NCBI GenBank assembly: GCA_025349905.2
Contig: MU624573.1
Coordinates: forward strand, 1 to 50,132
DNA: 50,132 nucleotides
Origin: Blastocladiella britannica
Lineage: Eukaryota > Blastocladiomycota > Blastocladiomycetes > Blastocladiales > Blastocladiaceae
Direction of reading: 5' to 3'
Below the pieces are notes generated by a model that was not told the DNA's origin, made no database searches, and saw only the letters and a list, made by a program, of their open reading frames with translations. The translations under genes and the position numbers were made by a program. This document shows, one piece after another, positions 33,621 through 44,089 of this stretch. Positions within the stretch are counted from its first letter, which is position 1. Every line of letters starts with the position of its first letter.

Positions 33621-35551
33621 CTAAGGGCCCCGAACGGCCCCGCCTGCAGCAGCACCCTTGCTACGGTGTTGTTGCTGGTGGTGGGAAGCAACGGACCAGT
33701 GATTTCGAGGGGGCGAGTATGCCGCCGCTGGCGGTGGAATGGGTGGCGATCCGGCGGTATCGTCCAGGCCGTGACCGTACACGGACCGGTACTGCATCTC
33801 GTACTCGTCCACGAACGCCATATCCACCGCGGTCTCGGGCTGCGGTCCGCGCGCGGCAATGATAGGTGGGGTGATCGATCGGCCCGACCGGTCCGTCAGC
33901 GATGGGCCGCGGTGCGGGTACCCGACAGGCGAGTCGAAGTGGGTGGTAACAATGCCACCGGCGCCGGTATATGGCATCGACAGCGCAACAGCCTTGGACG
34001 CGGCGGCACAGGCGGCGGCGGAAGTAGCGGCTCGAACGTTCGGGCACGTCGCGAGATCGTCCGTCAGAGAGGAGCGCACCGACGCGGGGAACACACGGTC
34101 CGTGTACCCGGGAATTACCGCCAGGAACCACACCAACAAGACGATCGTGAGCCACTCGAACCCGGTTGGGATCAAGTTCAAGTTCAAGTAGGCGTCCGGG
34201 GCTGGAAATCCATTTCGTCAGAAGGAAATTGAAAACGAAATGCAGAATAATAGAACGTACAAATGCCCGACAAGACCGTCAGCGACATGACCGCGGTGTT
34301 GGCAAAGATCAGCACCATCATGCTCACGGTCGTCAACACGGCAATACGCGTTGCTTGCAGTTGCGTGGCGACTGCCAGCTCCTTGGGCACGCTCTCAAGC
34401 AAATCACGGTCGCTCGGGACTGCGCCGGCGCTGACCACCGACCCGACCACTGATCCAGCCAGCTCACGCACCACCGATGCCGGACTGCCGTTGTTGACGG
34501 TGGTGCTAGACCGGCGCGACGGTTTCGCGTACGAGGGGGCGGTAGTGACCGTGGTGCTACTCCCGGCCACCGAGGACGCGAGATCGGCCGCTTCGGCGTC
34601 GCGGTCGCTCTGGGCCTTCAAGTGTCCATGGTACGCCCGCGACAGCACCAGAAATGAGACCGCTAGTGCGCCAATGACTCCGACCGCCAACATGAACAAG
34701 GCCGTCGATAGGTGGCGCAGAAACGGAACACGGTACGCTGATCGCCGCTGGTAGCCCGCGGCGCCCAGGTACACCCACAGAATCGCCAGCAGCGCAAACA
34801 TCACGAACGTGGTGATTGCCAGCACTTTACCCCCGCGTTCGGCCATGCGGTAGATGCGGCGCGAGTCGACGGCCTGTGGTGGTGGCGGGGTCGGGGCTGG
34901 TAGTTGGCCAGGGTACGCGGACACGTAGAGCGGCGTGGGCGGTGGGGGCGGGAACGTGGTGTAGAATGCGAGCACCGATAGCCGGAACCAGAACATGAGC
35001 ATGATCGAGTACGCGGCAAAGCAGATGGCAAAGTACAGGATCGGAATCAGCCGGTGCCAAGTGTCCTCGGCATCAAAGAAGCTGTACGGTTGGAGCGCAA
35101 AGTATGCGGCACGGACTATATACCGATACACAAGTGAGTTTCCTGGTCGAGGTCTGAACGGGCAAGCGCGCCAAGTAGCTATGGGTGCGGCTTGGCTGCA
35201 ATGGTGGGGAAAGTGGACCCACCACCTCAGAGGCTGGTTGTTTCGGCTACAACGTAAAAATAGCAAACAAAAAGAAAAAAAGTTTGTACCTGCGCACATT
35301 ACGACCATCATGACCATGGCCAGTGGCCGCTTGAGGGATTGCAATGCGTCCCACCGCAGAAACATGCTGGCAGTGCTGTAGGACCCGACCAGTGCCACCG
35401 TGCCGAATGCAATTGGAATGAGTATTTGGTGAAATTGCAGCACTTTTGTCGAAAAGCAGACAAGCTGCAGCGCCGCTAGGAGGGGCAGTGGAGGATCATT
35501 TTGGCTGACGTCGTAGGTCGGGCACCACGGGAATGGCGTCGATGAGGGCAT
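33621..35551 (-). CDS. Multi-span membrane protein of unknown function (7-8 TM)
   Basis: Three exons (35551-35290, 35115-34261, 34201-33621) join to 565 aa. About seven or eight hydrophobic helices are seen: two or three in exon 1 (LLAALQLVCFS, ILIPIAFGTVALVG, AMVMMVVMCA), then LIPILYFAICFAAYSIMLMF, LAITTFVMFALLAILWVYLG, LFMLAVGVIGALAVSFLVL, IAVLTTVSMMVLIFANTAVM, and FEWLTIVLLVWFLAVIPGY. A Pro-rich loop (PPPPPTPLYVS) lies between the middle helices, a Ser/Thr-rich loop between the sixth and seventh, and a cytosolic His/Pro-rich tail at the C-terminus. The arrangement is compatible with a seven-transmembrane receptor-like protein, but no family motif (DRY, NPxxY) was found. The first intron (174 nt) is longer than usual; no snoRNA boxes were seen in it. 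Confidence 0.7.
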
Positions 35552-36299
35552 GCTCGCTCACGGGTGGCTCTATATCTTCCTTCGTCCGTCTTTCTACCAA
35601 GTCCAGTGTACTTAAAAACGAGAAAGAAAGTTTTGGCGCTGCGGAAATATGATTTGTGAGCGAGAAAGAGAGGGAGTGACCGACCGACGGGCTCCGTGCG
35701 ATTGGGCAGGCAAGTTCACATGCACACGACATTTCTGCAGGCGTCGTCCACACAGCTTGTTGCATGTCGAAATGTCCCATGTTTCATGTTGACCTCACCA
35801 AAACTCCTGACGGAAATAACGTTTTTTTGTATGCGTGGTCAACGGATGAGGCGACCATTTCCGCACCCTTGGCACCCCTTGGCCATGGTACGCGTGTCAG
35901 TGTACTTTTTTTTGTGAGGTTCGTGTTTTTTTTTTTGATCTCTTGGAAACCTACAGGAGAAGGAGGAATTAAGGTCGGTGTGTGAGGCAGATCAGCGACA
36001 AATTGTCTGTGCCCTCACGAAAAGTGGACCTAAAAAAGTCAGAGGAGAAGTAAACGTGACTGTCTCCGGTATTATGACATCACGTCCATTGAGATCGCTG
36101 CTCGCGAAAATCTGTTTTCTCTCTTTTCACCTTCGCCTCGTTTTGCAGGAACTGGACCACACCGCCGTACCCCACGACCACCACCCCGCAACTGTTGTTT
36201 TTGTTGAATATCTTCGCCCATCGATACTCGTTATCCAACGCCGGCGACTAAAATTCGATTCATTATTTTTGGTCTTTAAAAGTTTATACATAAATAATA
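35552..36299. other. Divergent intergenic region with one possible small gene
   Basis: 748 bp separates the multi-span protein gene (minus) from cytochrome c1 (plus). Besides a candidate 50-residue spliced ORF at 35764-35985 (separate entry) it holds the cytochrome c1 promoter; the last 50 bp before its ATG are AT-rich (tttatacataaataataatg). No RNA gene or repeat was recognised. Confidence 0.45.
35764..35985 (+). CDS. Possible 50-residue protein encoded by two exons
   Basis: An ATG at 35764 opens a 41-codon frame (MSKCPMFHVDLTK..., NNVFLYAWSTDEATISAPL) that meets a donor at 35888 (GTACGC). After a 69-nt intron with the T-runs typical of this genome (acceptor CTACAG at 35951-35956), nine more codons are read (GEGGIKVGV) to a TGA at 35983-35985. 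The exon joins are in phase. The composition is not low-complexity and looks protein-like, but no family is recognised and a continuation beyond an alternative donor (AAG|GTCGGT at 35974) cannot be excluded. It could equally be an exon of a non-coding or longer transcript. Confidence 0.35.
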   Translation: MSKCPMFHVDLTKTPDGNNVFLYAWSTDEATISAPLAPLGHGTRVSVLFFVRFVFFFLISWKPTGEGGIKVGV

Positions 36300-37572
36300 A
36301 TGTTTGCCACTCGTCTCTCGGCCACCACGCGCTCGGCTGCCTCGCGGGTATGGCACACTATTTCTTACCAGGAAATTTTGATGGCCGTTGCTCACCCAAT
36401 TGTCTGATATACCAGTTGTTCTCGACCGCCGCGCCTGTCGCCGACAACGTACGCTTATGTTTTTATTCACGGCACCTGTCCCTCTCCAATTGCCCCTCCA
36501 CCTATCAGGCAGGGCAAGTTTGGCTGTGGCGACTTGGGCCAATTGAAGAAGCAAAAAAATCAACACACAGAGAACTCAAAAATATTAATCAAAAATATTA
36601 AACAACACAGTCGGCTGCTCGCAAGATCGCGTCCACCGCTGCCACCCTTCTCGGCGCCGGCGCCCTCGCGTACTCGGTCTCGCTGACCACCTCTGGCTCG
36701 GTTTGCGCCGATACCGAGGCCGAGGGTCTGCACCCCCCGCACTACCCCTGGAACCACCATGGTGCCCTGGACTCGTTTGACCACGCCAGGTTCGTTTGTA
36801 TATTGACTCAAAATGTAAAGAGTAGAATTTGACCAAATACCAAAACCAGTCTTCGCCGCGGTTACCAGGTGTACAAGGAGGTGTGCGCCGCGTGCCACTC
36901 GCTCGACCGCATCGCCTACCGCAACCTGGTGGGCGTGACCCACTCGGTCGACGAGGCCAAGGCGCTGGCCGAGGAAATGGAGTTTGAGGACGGGCCCAAT
37001 GACATTGGAGAGATGTTCAACCGCCCGGGCAAGCTCGCGGACTACCACCCGCGCCCGTACCCGAACGAGGAGGCTGCGCGCGCCGCCAACGCCGGCGCCA
37101 ACCCCCCGGATCTCTCGCTCATGTCCAAGGCCCGTCACGGCGGCGAAGACTACATTTTCTCGCTCCTGACCGGTTACTGTGACGCGCCCGCTGGCGTGTC
37201 CGTGGGTAGTGGCGTGTACTACAACCCGTACTTCCCCGGTGGCGCCATTGGCATGGCCCAGAACATTTACGACGAGGTGGTTGAGTTTGAGGATGGTATG
37301 TCCTGTTTTTTTGTTATTTCTTTGTTGCACTATGAACGATTGACGTAATGTAATAAAAAAAAGGCACCCCCGCGTCTGCCGCGCAGATCGCCAAGGACGT
37401 GTCGACGTTCCTGGCGTGGGCGGCCGAGCCCGAGCACGACGACCGTAAGCGGATGGGCCTCAAGGCCGTGATCCTGCTCACTGCCATGTCGGGCTTCTCG
37501 CTGTGGCTCAAGCGCTTCAAGTGGTCGCTGCTCAAGTCGCGTAAGATTGTGTGGAACGGCCCCAAGGCTTAA
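36300..37572 (+). CDS. CYT1: Cytochrome c1, haem subunit of complex III
   Basis: Five exons (36300-36347, 36416-36448, 36611-36789, 36850-37295, 37364-37572) give 304 aa. Cytochrome c1 carries electrons from the Rieske protein to cytochrome c in the inner mitochondrial membrane. Seen: a bipartite presequence ([16 protein letters not shown], then a hydrophobic sorting segment [14 protein letters not shown]), the haem site VCAACHSL (Cys98, Cys101, His102), the acidic stretch typical of c1, [20 protein letters not shown], and the C-terminal anchor ([23 protein letters not shown]) after an [12 protein letters not shown] motif. The presequence is spread over three short exons (48 and 33 nt for the first two), with a relatively long third intron region (162 nt). 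The axial Met region (GYCDAPAG) is present. Confidence 0.96.
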
Positions 37573-37853
37573 ATTAACCCAATTTTCATTGTTGGGCAAC
37601 GCGGTAGTCGTACTTTTTGTTTTAAACATTATTCTTTTTTCCACCTGCATTTCCTTGCTGTTCGCGGTACGCGCTCGTACCTCGTTCATACGGCCGCGGA
37701 GAAAAAGGTTGAGGTTTTGGGGGAAAAGTCGGGACTTCAAAACTGAATGCGGATCGAATTCCTCACACTCTCCTTCAACGCCTCCTCCTCCTCGCCGCAA
37801 GTAAATTAATTTGAGTGCAAGGCGAAAATTTCCAAGAAAAACTAGCATAAGAA

Positions 37854-40020
37854 ATGGACAAGGCGGCCGCAGCCGAAGTTGCCTCCGAAATGGCCCAGGT
37901 CGCCGTGGAATCGTCGTCGCGGTCCACGGCCAAGTTTGTCGCGGCCAACCTCATGACGTCCGAGATCTTTTACGAGAATTTCCTGGAGATCCTGGTATAT
38001 TCGTGCTCATTCATTGACCGGTCAAAGCATATTCTTACCCAAAATTGAAAAACAGGCCCAAGTCACGTCCACATTCCTCACCGACGAGGAAACAGAAAAG
38101 ATTGCCGAGTCGCTGAAAAAGTTCCACTCGACGCTACAACGCGTAACTTCGCGATCCAACGTCAATGGTGGTGCGTCGTCTCCCGTGGGAGGAATGCCCG
38201 CCGCCGCCGCCGGTCCCGGATCGCCCTGGGCTCCGCTTCCAACACCAGGCGACGCGACTTCACCGCAGCTCTCGGTACCGGTGCCCGACGCGTTGCAATG
38301 CGCGCACCCGGGGACTTGCAGCCAGCACTGCGCACGCGGATGGGTGCGCACATTTGCGGTCGGGTACTTGATCAAGTACACGGTGGGCACGCTGCCCGTG
38401 CTGTTTAATGGCCGCAAGTTGCTCCAGCGGTCCGTAATCTTTTTTTTTTCGTTTGGAATGGAGACCTGATCGCGCATGAAATGCAACAGACCCTCGCTGC
38501 TGTTCCGCGAACTCAACCGCGACACGGTGCAGTTTGCGCTGTTTCTGTCCACGTTCACGTCCGGGTACAAGGGCCTGTTTTGCGTGCTCCGCAGGCGCCT
38601 GACCGACGTGTACGTTTCGCGGCCCGACTGGTGGTCGCCCGACGAGCTGGTGGCCCGCCGACTGAAAAAAGTCGCGGCGTTCTTGGCGGGGTTGCTGGCG
38701 TCGCTCGCGATCCTGATTGACAAGAACGAGGGTCGACGGACCGCTATCGCATTGTACTTTTTGACCCGCGCGATCGAGTTCGGGGTCAAGTTCGTGTTTG
38801 TGCGGTGGCGCAAGCGGTGGGAACAGCGGTGGGGCGTTGCATCAGCTGAAGCCAAAGATACGGATGCGTCAAAGGCGATTGCTGGCGCGCCGCTGGACTC
38901 GGGCGTCGGCGCGTCCGCGGTGATGACAAACGACGATGTTGACGACGAGGACGGCGCGGGCTCGCCGCTGACGATCCGGTCAAAACAACAGCTCCCCTCA
39001 TCGGCAACAACAACCATGCAAAAAACGAACGAATCGGTGGTGGCCGCAGTCCGGCGCCGGCTAGACGCGCTCGGTCTGTCCGCGATCCAAAACATCCCCG
39101 CCTTCATGGCGGCGTCGTCCGGCGCGTTGGTGATGATGCTGTCGTCGTCGCAGATCCTGTTCTCGTACGTGGCAATGCCGGACACGCTGGCGCCGTCGTA
39201 CATGGGATTCTTGCTGGAACACGGCGGGCAAAAGGACCGCATGGGCCCGCTGGTCGCACACCTGCTGCGGCTCATGGGCCGCACCGTCTGGCGCACGACC
39301 GGCCACGCGCCACTGGCCGACGTGTACTGCCCGATGCCCGAGGGCGCCGGTGGGCCCCATGGCGTCGGCGGCAAAGTATCGGCGACCCAGTGGGCCATGT
39401 GCGGGCTCATTCACCCGGCACACGACAAGTGCCACGAGTTCACGGCCGAGTGCTTTGGCCGGTCGATGCGGCGGTCGGCAAAGCTGTACGCGCCGCTGAA
39501 CTTGGCCATGACGCTGGTGTTCAACCACGCGCGCGCACGCCGCGACCCGCTGCGCACGCTCGCGCGCATGCTGGTCTCTACGCTGCGGTCGTCGGTGTTC
39601 TTGGCCGGGTACGTGACCACCGCATGGACCGCAACGTGCACTTTACGTAACGTGTTTGGCCGCGAACATATCTCGTTCTACCTGATCAACGGCATGCTTT
39701 CGGGCGCATGGTCGTTGCTCGAGGCCCCCGGCCGCCGTCTTGATCTCGGATTGTACTGCTTGCCGCGGGCGCTCGAGGCCATGTGGCGCGCGCTCATCAA
39801 GGGCGGGGTGGTTCCGCGACTCCCACGCGACCCGGCCAAGGTCGCGCAGCTCAGCGTCGGCCGCCGCGCTCTGGCGACCGTGCTGTCCAAGAAGGCCGTG
39901 GGCGAGCCCGTGTACTTTGCCCTGTCCACGGCGCTGCTGATGATGCTGTACGATACCGAGGGGTGGGTCATTTCGCCCGGGTACAAGTCGGTCATGAGCC
40001 GGTTCTTTGGTGTCAACTAA
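37854..40020 (+). CDS. TMEM135: TMEM135-like membrane protein
   Basis: Three exons (37854-37994, 38056-38429, 38490-40020) give 681 aa. TMEM135 family proteins act in peroxisome/mitochondrial and lipid homeostasis in animals. The N-terminal Cys-rich motif is clear (CAHPGTCSQHCARGWVRTF followed by GYLIKYTVGTLPVLF near residue 130), then a DTVQFALFLSTFTSGYKGLFC helix and RRLKKVAAFLAGLLASLAIL, matching the family order. A second Cys-rich HPAHDKCHEF segment with upstream WAMCGLIHP is the hallmark of the C-terminal half. A 100-residue acidic and Ser/Thr-rich insert separates the two halves (DDVDDEDGAG). Six or more hydrophobic helices in all. The protein is longer than human TMEM135 (458 aa), mainly because of the insert and N-terminal extension. 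Confidence 0.8.
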
Positions 40021-40064
40021 TGGATAGCGGAATAAATATGTATACGTCTAAAAAAAAACAAAGT

Positions 40065-43000
40065 CTACAAGGCGGCAGCAAGGGCCGGTTCTTCGATACT
40101 AGCAACGCGTACAGCCCACACTTCGTTGTTCTTGTTGTCGTCGGTAGCAGACGAGGCAGTGGTGCGTGGCGGCAGGCGATCAACCGCGACGCGCGCGGCC
40201 TTGTACCCGCCAGTGCCGTCCACGAACCGCAGCGTCCATGAAAACCCCGACAGCGTTTTTTCTGCCGAGATGGCAATGGTGGCCGTGGCCGTGCCCACAG
40301 GCGACGCCAGGTCTCCGCCAACCACCCGAGCGCCGGCACCTCGCCCGCCACCGCCGGCTGCCGCCAGCGCGGGCAGGCCCAGGATCGGGTACGCGTCGCA
40401 CGGGTGCACGAGGTCCGTCAACCGGCGGCCGGGGAACGTAGTGCCCATGGCTGCGGCCGAGAATCCAAACAGGACGTGCGATGATAATCGTGCTTCAGGC
40501 TGCGCCACCTCGATGCGGGAAATCACCAGCGTTTGCGTCAAGAACAGAGTCACGGCGTGGTCGTCGTCGTCGTCGTTACCGGATTCGGCCACCATCGCAA
40601 GACCGGAGGGGACCGTGATCGGCGTCAGCTGCGGCTTGGGCGACAGCGGCGGCGACGGGTTGTTGCTGGTCTCCGTAACCGATGGCGGCTGTTGCGCCTG
40701 CGGTGGCGGAGGCATGACGGGGGCCGCGACCGGAAGCGCCAGCGCTGGCTCGCCCAAGCTAAAGTTGGGGGTGGAAGTGGTGGTGGCCATCGGGGTCGGG
40801 ACGCCTCCAACCGACACGTGCTGTGGCTGATCTGCACCCGGTGCGACCGCGACCGCCGCTGTCGCCGCCGCTGCGGCTGCTGCTGCTACCGATGCGGCCG
40901 ATGACGACGACGTCGGGACAAAGTGGTAGCCGCTGGCCAGCAACGCAAACGCCGACGTGGTCGGAGTCGGGTACGGCTGAGAAACGCCAGGACCACTTCC
41001 AAAGTGCAATGTGGCCGGCACGAGTGGTGGAGCTGCAGCAGAAAACATCAAGTTTGATGGCGTGGGCATGAACGTTGCCGAGTCCAGGGCGGATATATAC
41101 ATGGGGGAGCCAACGACCAGCGGCGTCGTCGACGTGCTGCCATCGGGCGATCCGATCGGCTGCACCGGGGGTGGCAGCGTGAGTGGGTTCGGTGGTGGCG
41201 AGGCCTGCATAAATGATTGGGATCGGTCAGCATAGGTATGAAATCGCCAAAGTAGATAAAACGTACAAGACCGTGCGAGAGAGAGCGCGCACCAAATGGC
41301 GGCATGTGGAGCTGTACAGACATGCTGCGCGTAATGCGCGCGCCGTCAGCGGCGGATCCGGCCGACGCCGACTTTTCCCAGTGCGCAAGCGCGGCCTCTT
41401 CGGCCTTGTGAACGGCATTGACCACCGCTTTCGCCTCGTTCTTTCCGACGCCAGCCGAGCGAGCCACCGCCGCCACTTGGGAATCAAGGGCGCTGCCGCC
41501 GTCGCCGGGAGGAGCAACCGCCGAGCCACCGCCAGCGGCTTTGGCCGGCAACGCACAACCACCACCGGATGCACCGGACGAGGCGCCGTTGGCAGCCATT
41601 CTGTCAAGGACCTGGCTAGGGTGTGGCAGTGGCTGCTCGTGACGACCCGACCGGCCGCGGCCCGTCGCCGACTTGCCCGACTTTGTCGCATGGAACCGCG
41701 TCTCCGACAGCACTTTTGGGCCGGTGGCGACCACACTCGCCTTGCGCGCGCGCTTGCGAGCGGGCTCGCCCGGGGCCGGGGCGGCTGCGGTGGTCGCGGC
41801 CGTCGTCGACTGGACTCGGCCGCGCTTCTTGGCGGGTTTTGTTGTTGGTGCTGGTGCCAGTGGTGCTGGTGGTGCCGGGGCTGTTGGCGGTGGTGGTGGT
41901 CGTGCGGCGATGGATACTGGCACCACTGCGCCGGGTGATGCGATCAGCGTGGTTGTTGCTGCCGGTGCCGGGGAAGTCATGACGGGGTACGTGAGCGACG
42001 GCTGTGAAAAGGTCCGGGCACGTGCAGCGCCGGCGGCAGGGACCAGATGGTGCGCAATAAAGTGGCCTTGAGGCATCGCCATTGGCGCCGAAAAGTAGAC
42101 GGTGCCACTCGAAGCGGGCGGGCGACGGTCCACCAGCATGGCGTGCTGCTGCTGCTGGTATTGCTGCTGTTGCCACTGCAGCTGCATGTGTTGTTGTTGC
42201 TGGTGTTGTTGCTGCAGCAGTTGGTGTTGCTGAAGCTGGTGTGGTTGTTGCTGTTGCTGTTGCGGCCAGAGATCAAGAAGCGGAGGACCATCGACCGTCG
42301 GCATTACCACGCTTGGACGCCGGGCACGCTGAAATGTACGAACGTGGGGTTGCTGCTGCTGCTGCATCAGCGTCGACTCGAGTGTGGCGTTATGTACAAA
42401 GGACCCAAACGAAGCGCCGCCTTGTTCTTGCAGCTGTTGCTGGTGCTCCATGGAAGCGACGGCAGCCAGCACCGACAGATCAGTGAGGGCCGAGGAGGAA
42501 GAAAGATCAGCAGCGGCGGCGGCAGCAAGTGGGGGAGGTGGGGTGGGCGAGGGTGGGGTCACGGACGTCTTAATTAAGGCTCGAATCGAGGGCAGCGAGG
42601 GTCGGCGGGCAGTCGCAGTCGTTGCAGTTGGCTGATCGGAAGTCGCATGACTATGGAGCTGGGTTTGTTGCTGCTGCTGCTGCAGCTGCAGTTGGCGCAA
42701 GTGTGCGTGTTGCAGTTGTTGTTCTTGTTGATCTTGTTGCTGCAATTGAATCTCGAGCTGGATCCGACGGTGATGCGCTTGTAGCGCTGCTGCTGCAGAG
42801 CTGTTCGCGGGGTGTGAGGATGACGAAACGCCCGTGCCTTGTCCCGAGACGAGCACGTGCGCGGCTTGCGATGGCGTTTCACTTGGCCACATGAACGTCG
42901 CTGTCGTCGCCTGACCACCACAGTTCATCGCTGCGACAAAATTCCCTGGATTCGGGGTTACCGACGCTGCTGTTGGCAGGGGCGCCGACAAAGGGTACGA

Positions 43001-43297
43001 GGGCGGCATGGGGTAGCCGAGATCGGTGGTTGGCCCGGCGTTGGCTGCTGCAGCTGCAGCTGAGAGCAGGTCGAATGACGAGAGCAATGATGCGGCCGTG
43101 ACGAGCGTGGTTGGCTGCGCGCAGTCGAGAGGTTGGTACGGCGATGGAGCTCCTTCGCGAGCACCCCCGAGGAACGATGTAGTCGGAGTTGGCTTGGAAA
43201 TGGATATTGGTGCGCCAAATCCGGACCCAAAGAAGAGCGCGTCGGTGCTACTGATGTTGAAGAGGGGTTCCCGCGGTGACGAAGACGACGAGGTCAT
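40065..43297 (-). CDS. Gln-rich, PAS-like domain protein, putative transcription regulator
   Basis: Two exons (43297-41267, 41204-40065) give 1056 aa. The N-terminal two-thirds is low complexity: several polyglutamine tracts with interspersed His and Leu, Ala- and Pro-rich segments. It is followed by basic patches (PAKKRGRVQ, ARKRARKAS, GRGRSGRH) that could be nuclear localisation or AT-hook-like DNA-binding sequences. Near the C-terminus about 150 residues look folded: FLTQTLVISRIEVAQPE, LSSHVLFGFSAAAMGTTFPG and RRLTDLVHPCDAYPILGLP resemble a PAS domain (the GRxLxDLVHPxD pattern), ending in a beta-rich WTLRFVDGTGG segment. In fungi PAS proteins with polyQ regions include light and clock regulators, but no zinc finger or LOV cysteine motif is visible here. 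The function is inferred only. The start at 43297 is the first ATG. Confidence 0.65.
42142..42265. repeat. Imperfect CAG/CTG repeat tract encoding polyglutamine
   Basis: Runs of TTG/CTG on the plus strand correspond to CAA/CAG glutamine codons on the coding strand. Further shorter tracts lie at about 42347-42368 and 42662-42745. The codons are mixed (CAA and CAG) and interrupted by His and Leu codons, which should slow repeat expansion. Confidence 0.85.
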
Positions 43298-44089
43298 TTT
43301 TGAAGATACGGCCCCCCCGTTTTTTTGTCGTGCCCGTTGTTTTTCTTTCGATTGCGTCGTTGTACGGTGGAGAGCAGCAAGCAACAGTAAAAAAACGCAG
43401 CAAAAAAAAAAGACAAATTAACGACGCGCGGTAATCAAGCGCGACGCGAGGCCTGCACAGCCAAGAGTCGTTTTTTTTCTTTGATGCGGTGAGCAGCAGA
43501 ATTTCAGGTTGATCCTCGGCATTCCCGCAATCCAACCCGCGTGGTTTTATCGACGAAAAAGATGCACGAGGAAGGTGGGGGACGCGTACCAAAAATAAAT
43601 ATGAAAGGGTTCCGAGAACAGGGTCAAGCTCCCTGGGCAATCGCTATGTCGTGTGTGGAGAGTGAGACGGTGGAGCTGAATCCGCAACTTGGAACTTGGA
43701 TGCGGATTGGCTCGTCGTCCAAGTGGAACTCTTGTAAAAAAAAACGAGGAGAGCGACGTAATCGCAATAGATCCTCTCGTGCGCGCCATGCGACGGCCGG
43801 GCCGGAAGAAAAAAACTGAAGATCAGCAGGTCAAAACAAGCCCGAGTAAAACGTTTCGCTTTTTCATTCTTTGCGAGCGAACGAAGTGCCCTCCCCGCAG
43901 GGTGTGAGGAATCGCCAAGGACAATACATTTTGATATTTCATACAATCAGGCTCCAGGATGCAGCGGTTTTCTTGAGGTCGCCGTCGCCAGATGAGGCAT
44001 TGTGAAGCATCGTCACCTTTGCAACGCCTCTGATCAACATGAAACGAGATAAAGAGGATCCCGGCCTGGTCCGACACCCAATTGGAGAG
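43298..44089. other. Intergenic region upstream of the Gln-rich gene
   Basis: 792 bp between two minus-strand genes. The left part should hold the promoter and 5' UTR of the Gln-rich gene and includes several A- or T-runs (43392-43402, 43468-43477). A plus-strand frame at 43541-43819 starts with a non-ATG codon and has no recognisable features. No tRNA, snRNA or repeat was identified. Confidence 0.4.

Noticed and set aside
35116..35289. Long (174-nt) intron of the multi-span protein gene as a possible snoRNA host
   Set aside because: No box C/C' motif, no terminal stem and no H/ACA pattern were found on the sense strand.
36449..36610. Long (162-nt) cytochrome c1 intron as a possible RNA host
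   Set aside because: No C/D or H/ACA boxes; mostly CT-rich then A-rich sequence.
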